From Antrihabitans auranticaus (GTDB lineage Bacteria; Actinomycetota; Actinomycetes; Mycobacteriales; Mycobacteriaceae): a stretch of DNA of 64,000 nt. Made by a program: the position numbers and the translations under genes. The notes below the pieces were generated by a model. It was not told the origin of the DNA. It saw only the letters and a list, made by a program, of their open reading frames with translations, and did no database searches. The stretch spans positions 248,001-312,000 of the forward strand of contig NZ_JAEMNW010000002.1 in assembly GCF_016481275.1 (NCBI RefSeq), given 5' to 3'. Below are positions 9,147 through 17,100 of this stretch, one piece after another. The first letter of the stretch is position 1. Each line of letters starts with the position of its first letter.

Positions 9147-9362
9147 ATGAGTCAGTCGGCTCTCAGGAAGCCTCTAGCCACCCCGCGCGAAGTGGCCGAG
9201 TATCGCCGCGTGACAGAAACGCAGCTCGCGCAAGAGCGGTACAGGGGCTGTGGCCCAAAGTTCAAAAAGCTGGGGAGAAAGGTCTTTTACGACTGGTCCG
9301 ACGTCTACGCGTGGGTGGATTCGCACACGCTGCAGCGCACAGACCAGCGGCCGGTGGCCTGA
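9147..9362 (+). CDS. Excisionase-type helix-turn-helix protein
   Basis: A 71-residue protein with a MerR-like winged helix: LATPREVAEYRRVTETQLAQ, followed by the wing GPKFKKLGRKVFYDWSDVYAWV. This is the common actinophage Xis/HTH_17 shape, which directs integrase towards excision. GAGGAAGGA lies just upstream of the ATG. It is the first gene of the rightward early operon, facing the repressor, as expected for excisionase. It could also serve as a Cro-like regulator. Confidence 0.82.
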   Translation: MSQSALRKPLATPREVAEYRRVTETQLAQERYRGCGPKFKKLGRKVFYDWSDVYAWVDSHTLQRTDQRPVA

Positions 9363-9453
9363 AATGTCCAGCGATCAGAAAAGTGCCCCCGGAGCGGCGG
9401 CAACCGCATCCGAGGGCGATCAGAACACAATCCCCGCGAAAGGAACCAGTTCC

Positions 9454-9927
9454 ATGTCCACAATATCCCCGACCCACGACGAATCGTTAACAACCGCCCT
9501 TCATGGTTACTGCGCACCGTTCTGCCTTGCGGACGGCCCAAGTTCAGGAAACTTCAGCCACAGCCCGTACTGCGAGGGCCCTGCCTACCGCGTCGTCGCT
9601 GAGGCAGAACCACAACTCGAGCCCGCCGGCATCTACGTCAAACCAGTTCGTCCGTACTTGCATGGCACATTCCCGCGCGACGTCGTCCGAGCGCACTTCA
9701 GGAGGGAAGTCGGAGTGCATATGCGGCTGATCGTCGATGGCGTAATCCACGTAAACGACTCTGACAAGGGACATCCGGAAGTTGCCGCGACGATGACTAC
9801 CGATGCTGCGAGATCTCTTGCCCGCTACTTGAATTGGTGCGCCGACGTTGCGGACCAACTGACAGGGAACCTCAACACCTCACGCAACCGTCGGGAACGT
9901 CGGGAACGTCTTCACCGGGGGGCGTGA
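9454..9927 (+). CDS. Small Cys/His-motif phage protein, unknown function
   Basis: A 157-residue protein that I cannot name with confidence; it resembles actinobacterial DUF6907-type proteins. The N-terminus carries GYCAPFC, then FSHSPYC (possible metal site), and the C-terminal half ends with a strand-helix segment (LIVDGVIHV, then MTTDAARSLARYLNWCADVA) similar to that of three other small proteins in this element. ATG 9454 has AAAGGA upstream; ATG 9364, 2 bases after the excisionase stop, is an alternative that would add a low-complexity N-terminus. Its stop overlaps the next start (TGATG). Confidence 0.62.
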   Translation: MSTISPTHDESLTTALHGYCAPFCLADGPSSGNFSHSPYCEGPAYRVVAEAEPQLEPAGIYVKPVRPYLHGTFPRDVVRAHFRREVGVHMRLIVDGVIHVNDSDKGHPEVAATMTTDAARSLARYLNWCADVADQLTGNLNTSRNRRERRERLHRGA

Positions 9928-10226
9928 TGATTAAGTCTCGCGTCCGTCTGGGCGGCTACCAGAACAAGGCGAACCCACACCGCGGCGATGTGATCGTGTC
10001 GGCCGACGACCACGGCGGAATCGAGCTGCACTTGCGTAACGCAAGTGCAGCCCCCAACCACTGCCGTAACAGCAGCAGTTGCTCGTGTCACGAGAGCAAC
10101 CACACGCGTAACGCGTGTGGTTGCCGACTGACGTTCGACGAAGCCGAGGACGTCGCGGCCGCGTTGCGCGATATGGCACTCGTAGTGCGCGCAAGGTCCG
10201 GTGTCGGATTCGTGGAGGTGGCGTGA
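9927..10226 (+). CDS. Small protein interrupted by a palindromic in-frame insert
   Basis: A 99-residue protein of unknown function. Residues about 28-37 (GGIELHLRN) and 66-85 (RLTFDEAEDVAAALRDMALV) form the same strand-then-helix module as neighbouring small proteins. Between them lies a Cys/Asn-rich stretch that is encoded by a run of DNA palindromes at 10025-10124. Without that stretch the protein would resemble the neighbour at 10226. It overlaps both the upstream gene (TGATG) and the downstream one. Confidence 0.65.
   Translation: MIKSRVRLGGYQNKANPHRGDVIVSADDHGGIELHLRNASAAPNHCRNSSSCSCHESNHTRNACGCRLTFDEAEDVAAALRDMALVVRARSGVGFVEVA
10025..10124 (+). repeat. Cluster of palindromes with TAA centres inside a coding sequence
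   Basis: Hairpin 1: 12-bp perfect arms at 10025-10036 and 10040-10051 around TAA. Hairpin 2 is imperfect: 10056-10064 with 10072-10080, centred on CGTAACA. A short palindrome CTCGTG-T-CACGAG lies at 10082-10094. Hairpin 3: 13-bp perfect arms at 10096-10108 and 10112-10124 around TAA. All three main centres read CGTAAC, giving Arg-Asn in the protein. The reading frame is kept throughout. Confidence 0.85.
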
Positions 10227-10447
10227 TGCTCGGTTTGATCAACGGCGACCCCAACGGCGACCCCAACGGCGACCCCAACGACGGCCCAGCAGTAGAGCTC
10301 GCCGAAGCCATCGGCGGCGAACAATTCATCCGAGTTAGATACGGGCAGTTCATACTTCGCCTGGACGTGACTGAGGCCGTCGATTTGGTCGACGGTGTTG
10401 TATCGGTGCTCGCGCAGATCGATACCCCAGGGGGCGATGCGGCATGA
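10226..10447 (+). CDS. Small strand-helix protein with GDPN repeats
   Basis: A 73-residue protein, unknown function. The N-terminus has three in-frame 12-bp repeats (10241-10276) giving Asn-Gly-Asp-Pro units, then a strand-helix module: EQFIRVRYGQFILRLDVTEAVDLVDG, interrupted here only by this description's grouping. The module matches that of the preceding protein minus its palindromic insert. GGAGG at 10214-10218 supports the ATG, which overlaps the upstream stop (GTGATG). The stop overlaps the next ATG (ATGA). Confidence 0.65.
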   Translation: MLGLINGDPNGDPNGDPNDGPAVELAEAIGGEQFIRVRYGQFILRLDVTEAVDLVDGVVSVLAQIDTPGGDAA

Positions 10448-10623
10448 AGAAATGTCGATTGTGCCGAAAACCGACCGACCGCAGCGGGCACCCGTATGAC
10501 GAACTGTGCGCAGACTGCGACTACTGCGCTCGGTACGGGCACGTCGACCAGGGCGACTGCTCACGATGCGGATACCCCTCATATGTGCCGCCGCAACGGC
10601 TATGGACGGAGCGGCTGGCGTAG
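10444..10623 (+). CDS. 59-residue cysteine-rich zinc-ribbon-like protein
   Basis: MKKCRLC at the start, then LCADCDYC and DCSRCG, giving seven cysteines (4, 7, 22, 25, 28, 39, 42) in CxxC pairs, so a double zinc knuckle is likely. It overlaps the gene before it by ATGA and ends (TAG 10621-10623) directly against the ATG of the replication initiator, which argues for translational coupling. Small zinc proteins of this type are common in actinophage early regions; the role here is unknown. Confidence 0.7.
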   Translation: MKKCRLCRKPTDRSGHPYDELCADCDYCARYGHVDQGDCSRCGYPSYVPPQRLWTERLA

Positions 10624-11649
10624 ATGGCCGGATCACAACGCTTCGCGTGGCGTCGGATGGTGGTGCGAGACCCGCACCTCTCCGACGCCACGCGTCGCGT
10701 TCTCCTAGAGCTCGAGTCTTACGCCGACAAGGACGGGAACAACGCCCGACCGGGCGTCATGAAGATGGCCGAGGCGCTGCGAACTGAGGGCGGAAAGCAC
10801 GGCCACCTCTCGGAGCGAACCGTCCGGACCGGCCTCGCGCACGGTGTCGATCGCGGTCTCATCGAGCTAACACACCGTGCGCCGAGAGGTCGCGGCAACC
10901 GTCGCGCCGATGTGTACCGGATCGTCCTCCCCCCTGAAATAGAGGCAACCCAGACTGCCGGTAATACATACCCTGAGCCACCCCCTGAAATAGAGGCAAC
11001 CCAGACTGCCGGTAATAAGACCGGTAATACCGGCAATCGTCGCGATAAATACCGGCAATCTGACCCCCTAAATACCGGCAACCCAGACTGCCAGCCACCA
11101 GTAGGTACTTACGTACCACCAGATCCTTTTCCACCAGAGGGCGATCTCACGTTTGGTAACGCGTACGCGCGCGAGGAAGAGAAAGCCGACCCCATCGACG
11201 TCGTCGTCATCGATGACTCGCTCGGTGCCCTCTTCGGGAAAGGCGACGCGGCCCAGCAACCGCAACCCGAGCCGACCCCCAAACCCGCGATCGAAATCCC
11301 CACCCTGCCCAACCCCTACGACGACCCTCTTGGCTGGATCGACCGACAACTCCAACAAGGGTTCCTCAAAGGCGAACGCGACCGCGCAGAACAACTACTC
11401 ACCGAAGGACACAGCTACGGCGACGTCCGCTTCACCCTCATCCGCGAACGGCGACCCGGCAAACGACGCACCTACGTGCCACGACCGTGCAGCATGTGCG
11501 GCTCACTACCGAGTGACCCGAACGAGAAACGCTTCCATCAAGCCCAAGACGAGGAACCAGTCCAATGTTCGATCTGCCACCCCGAGCAGGTCGAAAAAAA
11601 ACGCAAGAGCTACGCCGCTCAGTTGCTCGAGACGACGGAGCAGAAATGA
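10624..11649 (+). CDS. Replication initiator with internal origin iterons
   Basis: A 341-residue protein. Residues 1-100 form a phage-type winged helix-turn-helix (FAWRRMVVRDPHLSDATRRV, later LSERTVRTGLAHGVDRGLIEL), as in initiators of the lambda O/RepA-like kind. Residues about 103-157 are low-complexity and encoded by the iteron repeats. The C-terminus has two CxxC motifs (CSMC and CSIC), a likely zinc module that may contact a helicase or loader. An origin inside the initiator gene is the lambda O layout. It starts immediately after the stop of the 59-residue gene. Function as initiator is inferred from fold and iterons; a regulator is less likely. Confidence 0.72.
   Translation: MAGSQRFAWRRMVVRDPHLSDATRRVLLELESYADKDGNNARPGVMKMAEALRTEGGKHGHLSERTVRTGLAHGVDRGLIELTHRAPRGRGNRRADVYRIVLPPEIEATQTAGNTYPEPPPEIEATQTAGNKTGNTGNRRDKYRQSDPLNTGNPDCQPPVGTYVPPDPFPPEGDLTFGNAYAREEEKADPIDVVVIDDSLGALFGKGDAAQQPQPEPTPKPAIEIPTLPNPYDDPLGWIDRQLQQGFLKGERDRAEQLLTEGHSYGDVRFTLIRERRPGKRRTYVPRPCSMCGSLPSDPNEKRFHQAQDEEPVQCSICHPEQVEKKRKSYAAQLLETTEQK
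10930..11095 (+). repeat. Iteron cluster, candidate replication origin
   Basis: A 37-bp sequence starting CCCCCTGAAATAGAGGCAAC occurs identically at 10930-10966 and 10981-11017, 51 bases apart. A degenerate third copy lies at about 11064-11095 (CCCCCTAAATACCGGCAACC, then CAGACTGCCAG). Between them the shorter unit TACCGGCAA recurs at 11028-11036, 11049-11057 and 11073-11081. The repeats keep the initiator frame (PEIEATQTAGN twice). GGTACTTACGTACC, a near-palindrome, follows at 11104. Confidence 0.8.
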
Positions 11650-11656
11650 ACTCCGA

Positions 11657-11872
11657 ATGAGTCGCCGCCGGGGCAGCAGACCGTGCCAGGTGTGCGGACG
11701 GTCGACGCGATCGATTACATACCTCTGCGCCGACCACCGCCCTATCGACGCGGTACCGGCCGTCACCCTCGATGGGTCGATGGTCGCGATCGCAGGCCTG
11801 ACCTTCACCGCGCAACAAGCCTTACGCGTTGCCGACATGCTCGTAGACGCAGCCGAAGAGTGTGCACCGTGA
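11657..11872 (+). CDS. Small zinc-motif protein with strand-helix module
   Basis: A 71-residue protein, function unknown. RPCQVCGRSTRSITYLCADH gives C-x2-C and C-x2-H, a likely zinc site. The second half (VAIAGLTFTAQQALRVADML) repeats the strand-helix module seen in the proteins at 9454, 9927 and 10226. It starts 7 bases after the initiator stop, and its TGA overlaps the GTG of the next gene. Confidence 0.65.
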   Translation: MSRRRGSRPCQVCGRSTRSITYLCADHRPIDAVPAVTLDGSMVAIAGLTFTAQQALRVADMLVDAAEECAP

Positions 11873-12246
11873 CGAACGAGGATCAGCTCTTCCACCTGAT
11901 CGACACGAACGCGATCGTGCTGCAGGGCGCCGCGGTCGAGGCTGTTCGAGAGGCCGTCATGCTCGCGCAACGCAGACGCCGCCGGGAAAGGCTCCCCGAG
12001 TCGCGGACATTGAATTCCCTGGTCGAGGTACTGAACATGTCCGCAGCCGGACAATCGGACATCGGAACTGGCATGGAAGAGCATGCTGGAGAACAGATTT
12101 CGATCGAGGAGGCAGCGACCATGCTCAAACTCTCAGCCCGCCAAGTGCGCAGAATCGCGCCGCAACTCGGCGGACAACTCGTCGGCGGCCGCTGGCTCCT
12201 CGACCGCCTCGCCGTCCTCGAACACTCCGGAGACCACCATGCCTGA
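11869..12246 (+). CDS. Helix-turn-helix protein, unknown role
   Basis: A 125-residue protein. The N-terminal half is helical and charged (an RRRRR stretch near residue 40); the C-terminal 45 residues are an excisionase-like winged helix (QISIEEAATMLKLSARQVRR, then the wing QLVGGRWLLDRLAVL). It starts at GTG 11869, overlapping the previous stop as GTGA. It may be a late regulator or a small terminase-like DNA-binding protein; sequence alone does not decide. Confidence 0.65.
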   Translation: MTNEDQLFHLIDTNAIVLQGAAVEAVREAVMLAQRRRRRERLPESRTLNSLVEVLNMSAAGQSDIGTGMEEHAGEQISIEEAATMLKLSARQVRRIAPQLGGQLVGGRWLLDRLAVLEHSGDHHA

Positions 12247-12403
12247 ACGCGCCGAAATCGTGTCCTACCTCGAAGCCTGCACTGCGGCCGAGGTCGACAC
12301 ATTGCTGAAAGAAGCACGCCCCGAACCGAACCCAACGAGCAAGTTCGAGCAGGGAAAGCAACTGTTCGCCGACCGTCACGGCCGGAAAGGCAGCACGAAA
12401 TGA
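12239..12403 (+). CDS. 54-residue protein, unknown
   Basis: MPERAEIVSYLEACTAAEVD at the start, then a short charged tail ending KGSTK; mostly helical. It overlaps the previous gene by 8 bases and the next by 4 (ATGA), so it belongs to the same translated chain. No recognisable domain. Confidence 0.6.
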   Translation: MPERAEIVSYLEACTAAEVDTLLKEARPEPNPTSKFEQGKQLFADRHGRKGSTK

Positions 12404-13407
12404 CCATCTACGCCGACGCACTCAACGCGATCCCTCAATACAACGACGCGCAGCGAGCCATCGCGACGATCAACACCTGGCGACTCGAAATCACAACCGT
12501 CCCCACTCGAGACGCGCTCGACCAGCAACTGGTCACCGAACTCGTCGACGCAGCCGCGACCGGGAAACCACAACCGGCTGACCTCGTCGCCCGCCTGCAC
12601 ACCCACCAACAGGAAGCCCGCATGTACGGCGAGCATGTTCAGTTGCTCAACCGTGCCGCCGACTATGCCAACGACCTAAATCGTATGGTGATTCAAAACG
12701 GAATCGAGTACGCCTACAGTCACCTTCAACGCGTCCTCGACGAAGTGCTCAAGGATGTACGCGCCAACACCGCTGCGCTGCGAGACGTCCGATCTGCCGA
12801 AGAGGCTATCGCCTCTTCGGCAATCGACGGATGGACCAACGTTCAGCAACTTGTCGGCCGATACGACGAACTCCGCAAAGCACACCGCGACATCGCCCGC
12901 ATCGAAGCGGGCAGTGCCGTCGACAGCCACAAGTTCGCCGTCGTCGGGCAGCTTGCCGACCATCTCGACCGGGATCCTTTCTGGATTCAACGCCGCACGT
13001 TTGCCGCCGCGAACTGCCGTCTACCCGGCAACGACGGCGGCGCATCGACAAGCACCATGCCGCACGGGGTTCCAGTACAGGCCAGCACGCTGACCGACCG
13101 CGCGTCGTATCTGCGGTGGTTACGGGCAGCTAAGAGCATCGCGCCGGCCCCCGATAAGGCCCGACCGTCCGAGATCTGGCCGAACGGTGTCGCGCGGGCC
13201 CGCTGGTTGCTCCACATCGCCACAAAATGCGAACCGTGGATAGCAACCGCGGAACAGATTGACGTCGCCTACGACACCGCATACAACGCCACGAGTGCCG
13301 TGCAAGATGAGTACGGCCGTCGGCATTTCACCGACGCACTCAAGCGCCACCAAGCCATCACCCAGACTCAAGCCGTCACCCAGACTCGGGTCGCTGTCGG
13401 CACCTAA
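12400..13407 (+). CDS. 335-residue phage-element protein, unknown
   Basis: I do not recognise a family. The protein is largely helical, with a likely coiled-coil between residues about 70 and 180 (QLLNRAADYANDLNRMVIQN, later ELRKAHRDIARIEAG). A Gly/Ser-rich break follows near residue 210, and the tail has a repeated ITQTQ/VTQTR. A perfect 12-bp-arm palindrome at 12795-12822 lies inside the gene in frame. It overlaps the previous gene by ATGA. Position before the tape-measure gene might suggest a structural or packaging role, but nothing in the sequence proves that. Confidence 0.6.
   Translation: MTIYADALNAIPQYNDAQRAIATINTWRLEITTVPTRDALDQQLVTELVDAAATGKPQPADLVARLHTHQQEARMYGEHVQLLNRAADYANDLNRMVIQNGIEYAYSHLQRVLDEVLKDVRANTAALRDVRSAEEAIASSAIDGWTNVQQLVGRYDELRKAHRDIARIEAGSAVDSHKFAVVGQLADHLDRDPFWIQRRTFAAANCRLPGNDGGASTSTMPHGVPVQASTLTDRASYLRWLRAAKSIAPAPDKARPSEIWPNGVARARWLLHIATKCEPWIATAEQIDVAYDTAYNATSAVQDEYGRRHFTDALKRHQAITQTQAVTQTRVAVGT
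12795..12822 (+). repeat. Perfect palindrome inside the 335-residue gene
   Basis: Arms TGCCGAAGAGGC (12795-12806) and its complement (12811-12822) with loop TATC. It is read in frame as SAEEAIASSAI. It is similar in style to the hairpins at 10025-10124 but has a different core. Confidence 0.8.
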
Positions 13408-13491
13408 CCCACAGTTCGGCGGGGCCATCCAGAGTGCCACCTGTCGAACCCGCTGGCAGCGACCCGCACCCCCTCCCACAGAAGGAACATC

Positions 13492-13638
13492 ATGCCGATC
13501 GAGTACAAACCACCGACCTACACCCGACTCGAACGCGTCCGATTTGCGATGGAGGAATGGATCAAATCGCTCACCGACGAACAGTTCGACGACCAACTCG
13601 AGGCAATCCGAACCACCGGACTACCTGCGGGCGAATGA
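13492..13638 (+). CDS. 48-residue protein, unknown
   Basis: A short gene with a good ribosome site (GAAGGA 7 bases before ATG). The product runs from MPIEYKPPTYTRLERVRFAM to GLPAGE and is amphipathic and acidic in its second half (SLTDEQFDDQLEAI). It lies 84 bases after the 335-residue gene. It ends in a region that otherwise has no convincing gene. Confidence 0.55.
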   Translation: MPIEYKPPTYTRLERVRFAMEEWIKSLTDEQFDDQLEAIRTTGLPAGE

Positions 13639-14125
13639 CCATCCACGGTAGGTCGCGGCGTCAACGTCGCCTGGGCTCCGGAGAGATCCCCAGAGCCACC
13701 GCACGCGGGAGCGATGGCGGGAGAGTCGATCCCATCAATCTCCATCGACGATGACCCCACCAGCGCCGCGCACCAAACCGTCGAAAAAGTTCGCCTGAAC
13801 ATCACAAACAGGGTGGCGGACCACCCCTCCCTACCCCCTCGCCAGCGCCCCGTAGGCATAGGGCCTGCCAGTTTGTGCAAAATGCAGAACTTTTTGCGGA
13901 CGCGAGTTTCACACATCGCGTCGCGAGGTCGGTGCAGCGTATCGGCGGTGGCAGGTAATGATTGAACGTCGATATGCCGCCATTTTCAGCGCTGATATTG
14001 CGCCGTTGAGCGGTTTTTTCGGCGTACAGCGCGTTTTCGTGCGCCGTTTCGCCCCTCTGTCGGTGCGCCGTGCGATAGTCGAGTTCAGTCGGCCCGGTCC
14101 CCTTACTTTGCGAGGGAGCTAAGAC
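13639..14125 (+). other. Non-coding gap before the tape-measure gene
   Basis: 487 bases with no convincing gene. A 39-codon frame from 13635 and an 83-codon frame from 13714 lack family resemblance and clear ribosome sites. It holds three TGCGCCGT motifs (13999-14006, 14040-14047, 14064-14071), a T6 run at about 14013, and a possible -10 (GATAGT at 14074-14079) ahead of the GTG at 14126. It is the only long gap in the element and so a candidate packaging or late-promoter region. Confidence 0.5.
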
Positions 14126-17100
14126 GTGCCGGGTTCAGAGCTCGCGACGTATTACGTCACGCTGACAGCGGAGACGTCGAAGATTCCCGGGCAGATCGAC
14201 AAGTCAGTCGGTGAGGGTGCGCGTCGAGCTGATTCGCACGGTCGGACTATCGGTTCGAGGTTGGCTTCGGGCCTGGGTGCGACATTCAAAGCTGGTGCGG
14301 CAGCGGTCGGTTCGGTTGCGGCGCTGGCGATCGGAACCGCTCTACGGCAAGGGTTCCAGCGCCTCACCGCGATCGACGACGCGAAGGGCAAACTCGCCGG
14401 GCTCGGGCACAGCGCCGAATCGGTTGCGGCGATCATGGATTCGGCGCTGGCCGCGGTCAAGGGCACCGCGTACGGGCTCGGTGACGCCGCCACCGTCGCT
14501 GCCAGTGCTGTTGCGGCCGGTATCAAACCGGGGCAAGAACTGACGAAGTACCTCACCCTCACCGCGGACGCGGCGACGATCGCCGGTACCTCGCTCGAAG
14601 AAATGGGTTCGATCGTCAACAAGGTGCAGACGTCGGGCACCGTGTTTACCGACAACTTGAACCAGCTGGCCGACCGCGGAATCCCGATCTTCCAGTGGTT
14701 GCAGGACGAGTACGGCGTCACTGCCGACACCCTGTCGGAAATGGTGTCGAAGGGCGAGGTCGACGCCGAAACGTTCAAACGGGTTATCGAAACGAATATC
14801 GGTGGCGCCGCACAATCTTCGGGTAAGACGTTGCGCGGTGCGTGGGAGAACACGAAGGCAGCCCTCGGCCGTGTGGGTGCGGCGTTCCTGACCCCGTTCC
14901 TCGAGGACGGCAAAGGTGGGTTGGGGCGCCTCACGACGTTTATCGACTCGTTGACGCCGAAGGTGGAGACGTTCGCCAAGAATCTGCGCACGGGTTTCGC
15001 CGAGTTCGGGAACGCGTTCCGGTCGTCGGGTGATTCGATCGACGGGACCGCGACTAAATGGGAGAGGGCGGGTGAGATCGGCCGCCGGGTGTTCGACCAG
15101 ATCAAGGAGTCTGGTAGCGCGCTGGTCGACTTTTTCAAGGATCCGTCGAAGGCGTCGTTCGGTGACTTCATCGATTCGTTCAAGGGCGAGGGCGGTGGGC
15201 TCGACTCCGCGGCGTCCGCCGGCAGCAAGCTGACCGACACGCTGGGAAAGCTCGGTTCTGTAGCGGGCGACGTCGGCGGAGAACTGGTCGATCTGGCCGG
15301 GAACGCCGGCGGTGTGCTTACTACCGCGCTCGGGGCGGCGAACAACATTCTGGGGTTTTTCGCCGATCACACGACGACGGCGACCGTTGCGCTCGGTGGG
15401 TTGACGGCGGCGTTCCTGGTGGCGCAAGGGGCGACGGTCGCGTTCCATATCGCGACAGCGGTCCGTGTCGCGCAGGCGCCGGCGCAGATGCTGGTGCAAC
15501 GCCAGCTGACCGTGGCGCTCGGTGCGCACACCGCGGCGCTGACCGCGAACACAGTCGCCATGGGCGGAAATACGGCCGCCGCGGCCGCGAACAACGCAGC
15601 GACCGCGACCGCGGCCGGCGGGATCGGGCGGTGGGCGAAGGCGCTCGGCGGTGCAACACTCGCGGCGGCGGGGGTCGCGGTCGCATTGGTGGCGATGAAC
15701 AACGAATCGGACCGCGCGGGTGAGCAGCAAGACATCGTTGCCGATTCCGCCGACAAGCTCGCCAAATCGCAGCGCGACGTCGCGCGGGCGTTCGAGGAAT
15801 CGCAAGGGTCGATCAACGACAGCGTTCTCGGCGGCGTATCGGACCAAATAGCAACCGTACGAGACGAATTCGATGCCCTGGCGGAATCTGGACCGTCCGT
15901 TATGGACAAAGTCGGCGCCGGGATCTTCGGTCTCGGCGGTCTCGTCTCGGGCAATCTCGGCCAGGTGAGCGACGCGATCGGCGTCTTCAGTGATGACACA
16001 TCCGAGGATGCAAGCAAGGTCGCGGCGGTGTTCGACAGTTTGAAATTGTCGAACGAGGACATGGCGTCGAAACTGTTGCAGTCGACCGGGTCCTACGACA
16101 AGTTCCGGCAGTCGGTCGTCGACAGCGGCGAGGGCGGCGAGACAGCGGCCGAGCACCTGGACAAAGTGCGGGGAACTTTGCAGTTGCAGCAGTCGGTCGC
16201 CGAACGCACCACCCCGGCGTTCTTCGGGTTGCGTGACGCCGTCAAGGTGCTCTCGGACGAGTCCTCGTCGGCGTCGGACCGGCTGAATGCGATGAAGCAG
16301 GCGTTGGATGCTTTGGCCGGTAAGCCCGTCGAAATCGGCGACGCGATGCAGAACTACAACGAAACACTAAGGGACACAGCGGATGTGGTGGCGCAGCTAC
16401 AAGATCAGACGAAGGGGTACGGTGCCGAGCTCGACGGGGGCAACGGGCAGATCAACACTGCGACGGAGAACGGGGCGAAGCTTCGGGACACGCTGAAGGA
16501 GCTGCGGGATAGCACGGCGGACGTCCGAAACGCGGGCGGTGACCTCGCACCGATTCTGGCGCAGAATGAGGAGGCTTTCGGGCAACTCGCAGAGTCGACT
16601 GGGTTGCCGATCGAGAAGATTCGCGAGATGGCCGAGGAAATCGGACTCGTTCCGGGTCGAATCGAAATGCTTGCGCAGCTCAACGGAGCCGACGACGCCA
16701 CCGCGCAGCTGCAGATCATCAAAGAGCTATTGATCGAGAACTCGGCCGGGATCGAGATCCCGACAACTGCGCTGACCGACGACACGTTGACCGAGCTGCG
16801 CAAGGTGCAGGGTGTGGTCGTCGAGGTCGATGAAGCGACGGGGACGGTGAAGATCCGCACCGACGGACAGCCGCAGACGTTGGCCGAGATTCAGGCGGTG
16901 ATCGACAAACGCATTCCTGACAAGACGGTGCAGGTCGAGGCTAATTTCGGTTCGAGTTGGGATCGGTTGCAGCAGTTTGCCGGTGCCGCGTCGGTTGCTG
17001 TGCCGGCGCCTCGTGCGGACGGTGGTATCGACCACTTGCCGCAGGATGCGGTGATCGCACAGGGTCGCGGTCCCGGTGTCGTTCAGTGGGCCGAAAAGGA

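Noticed and set aside
10930-11095. Possible CRISPR-like array
   Set aside because: Only two exact repeats, 14-base spacing, and they are in frame inside a coding sequence; iterons explain them better.
13714-13965. 83-codon frame in the gap before the tape-measure gene
   Set aside because: No ribosome site, no domain, odd composition; treated as part of the non-coding gap.
14342-16156. 604-codon minus-strand frame within the tape-measure gene
   Set aside because: Antisense to the tape-measure reading frame, Arg/Glu-rich, no ribosome site or domain.
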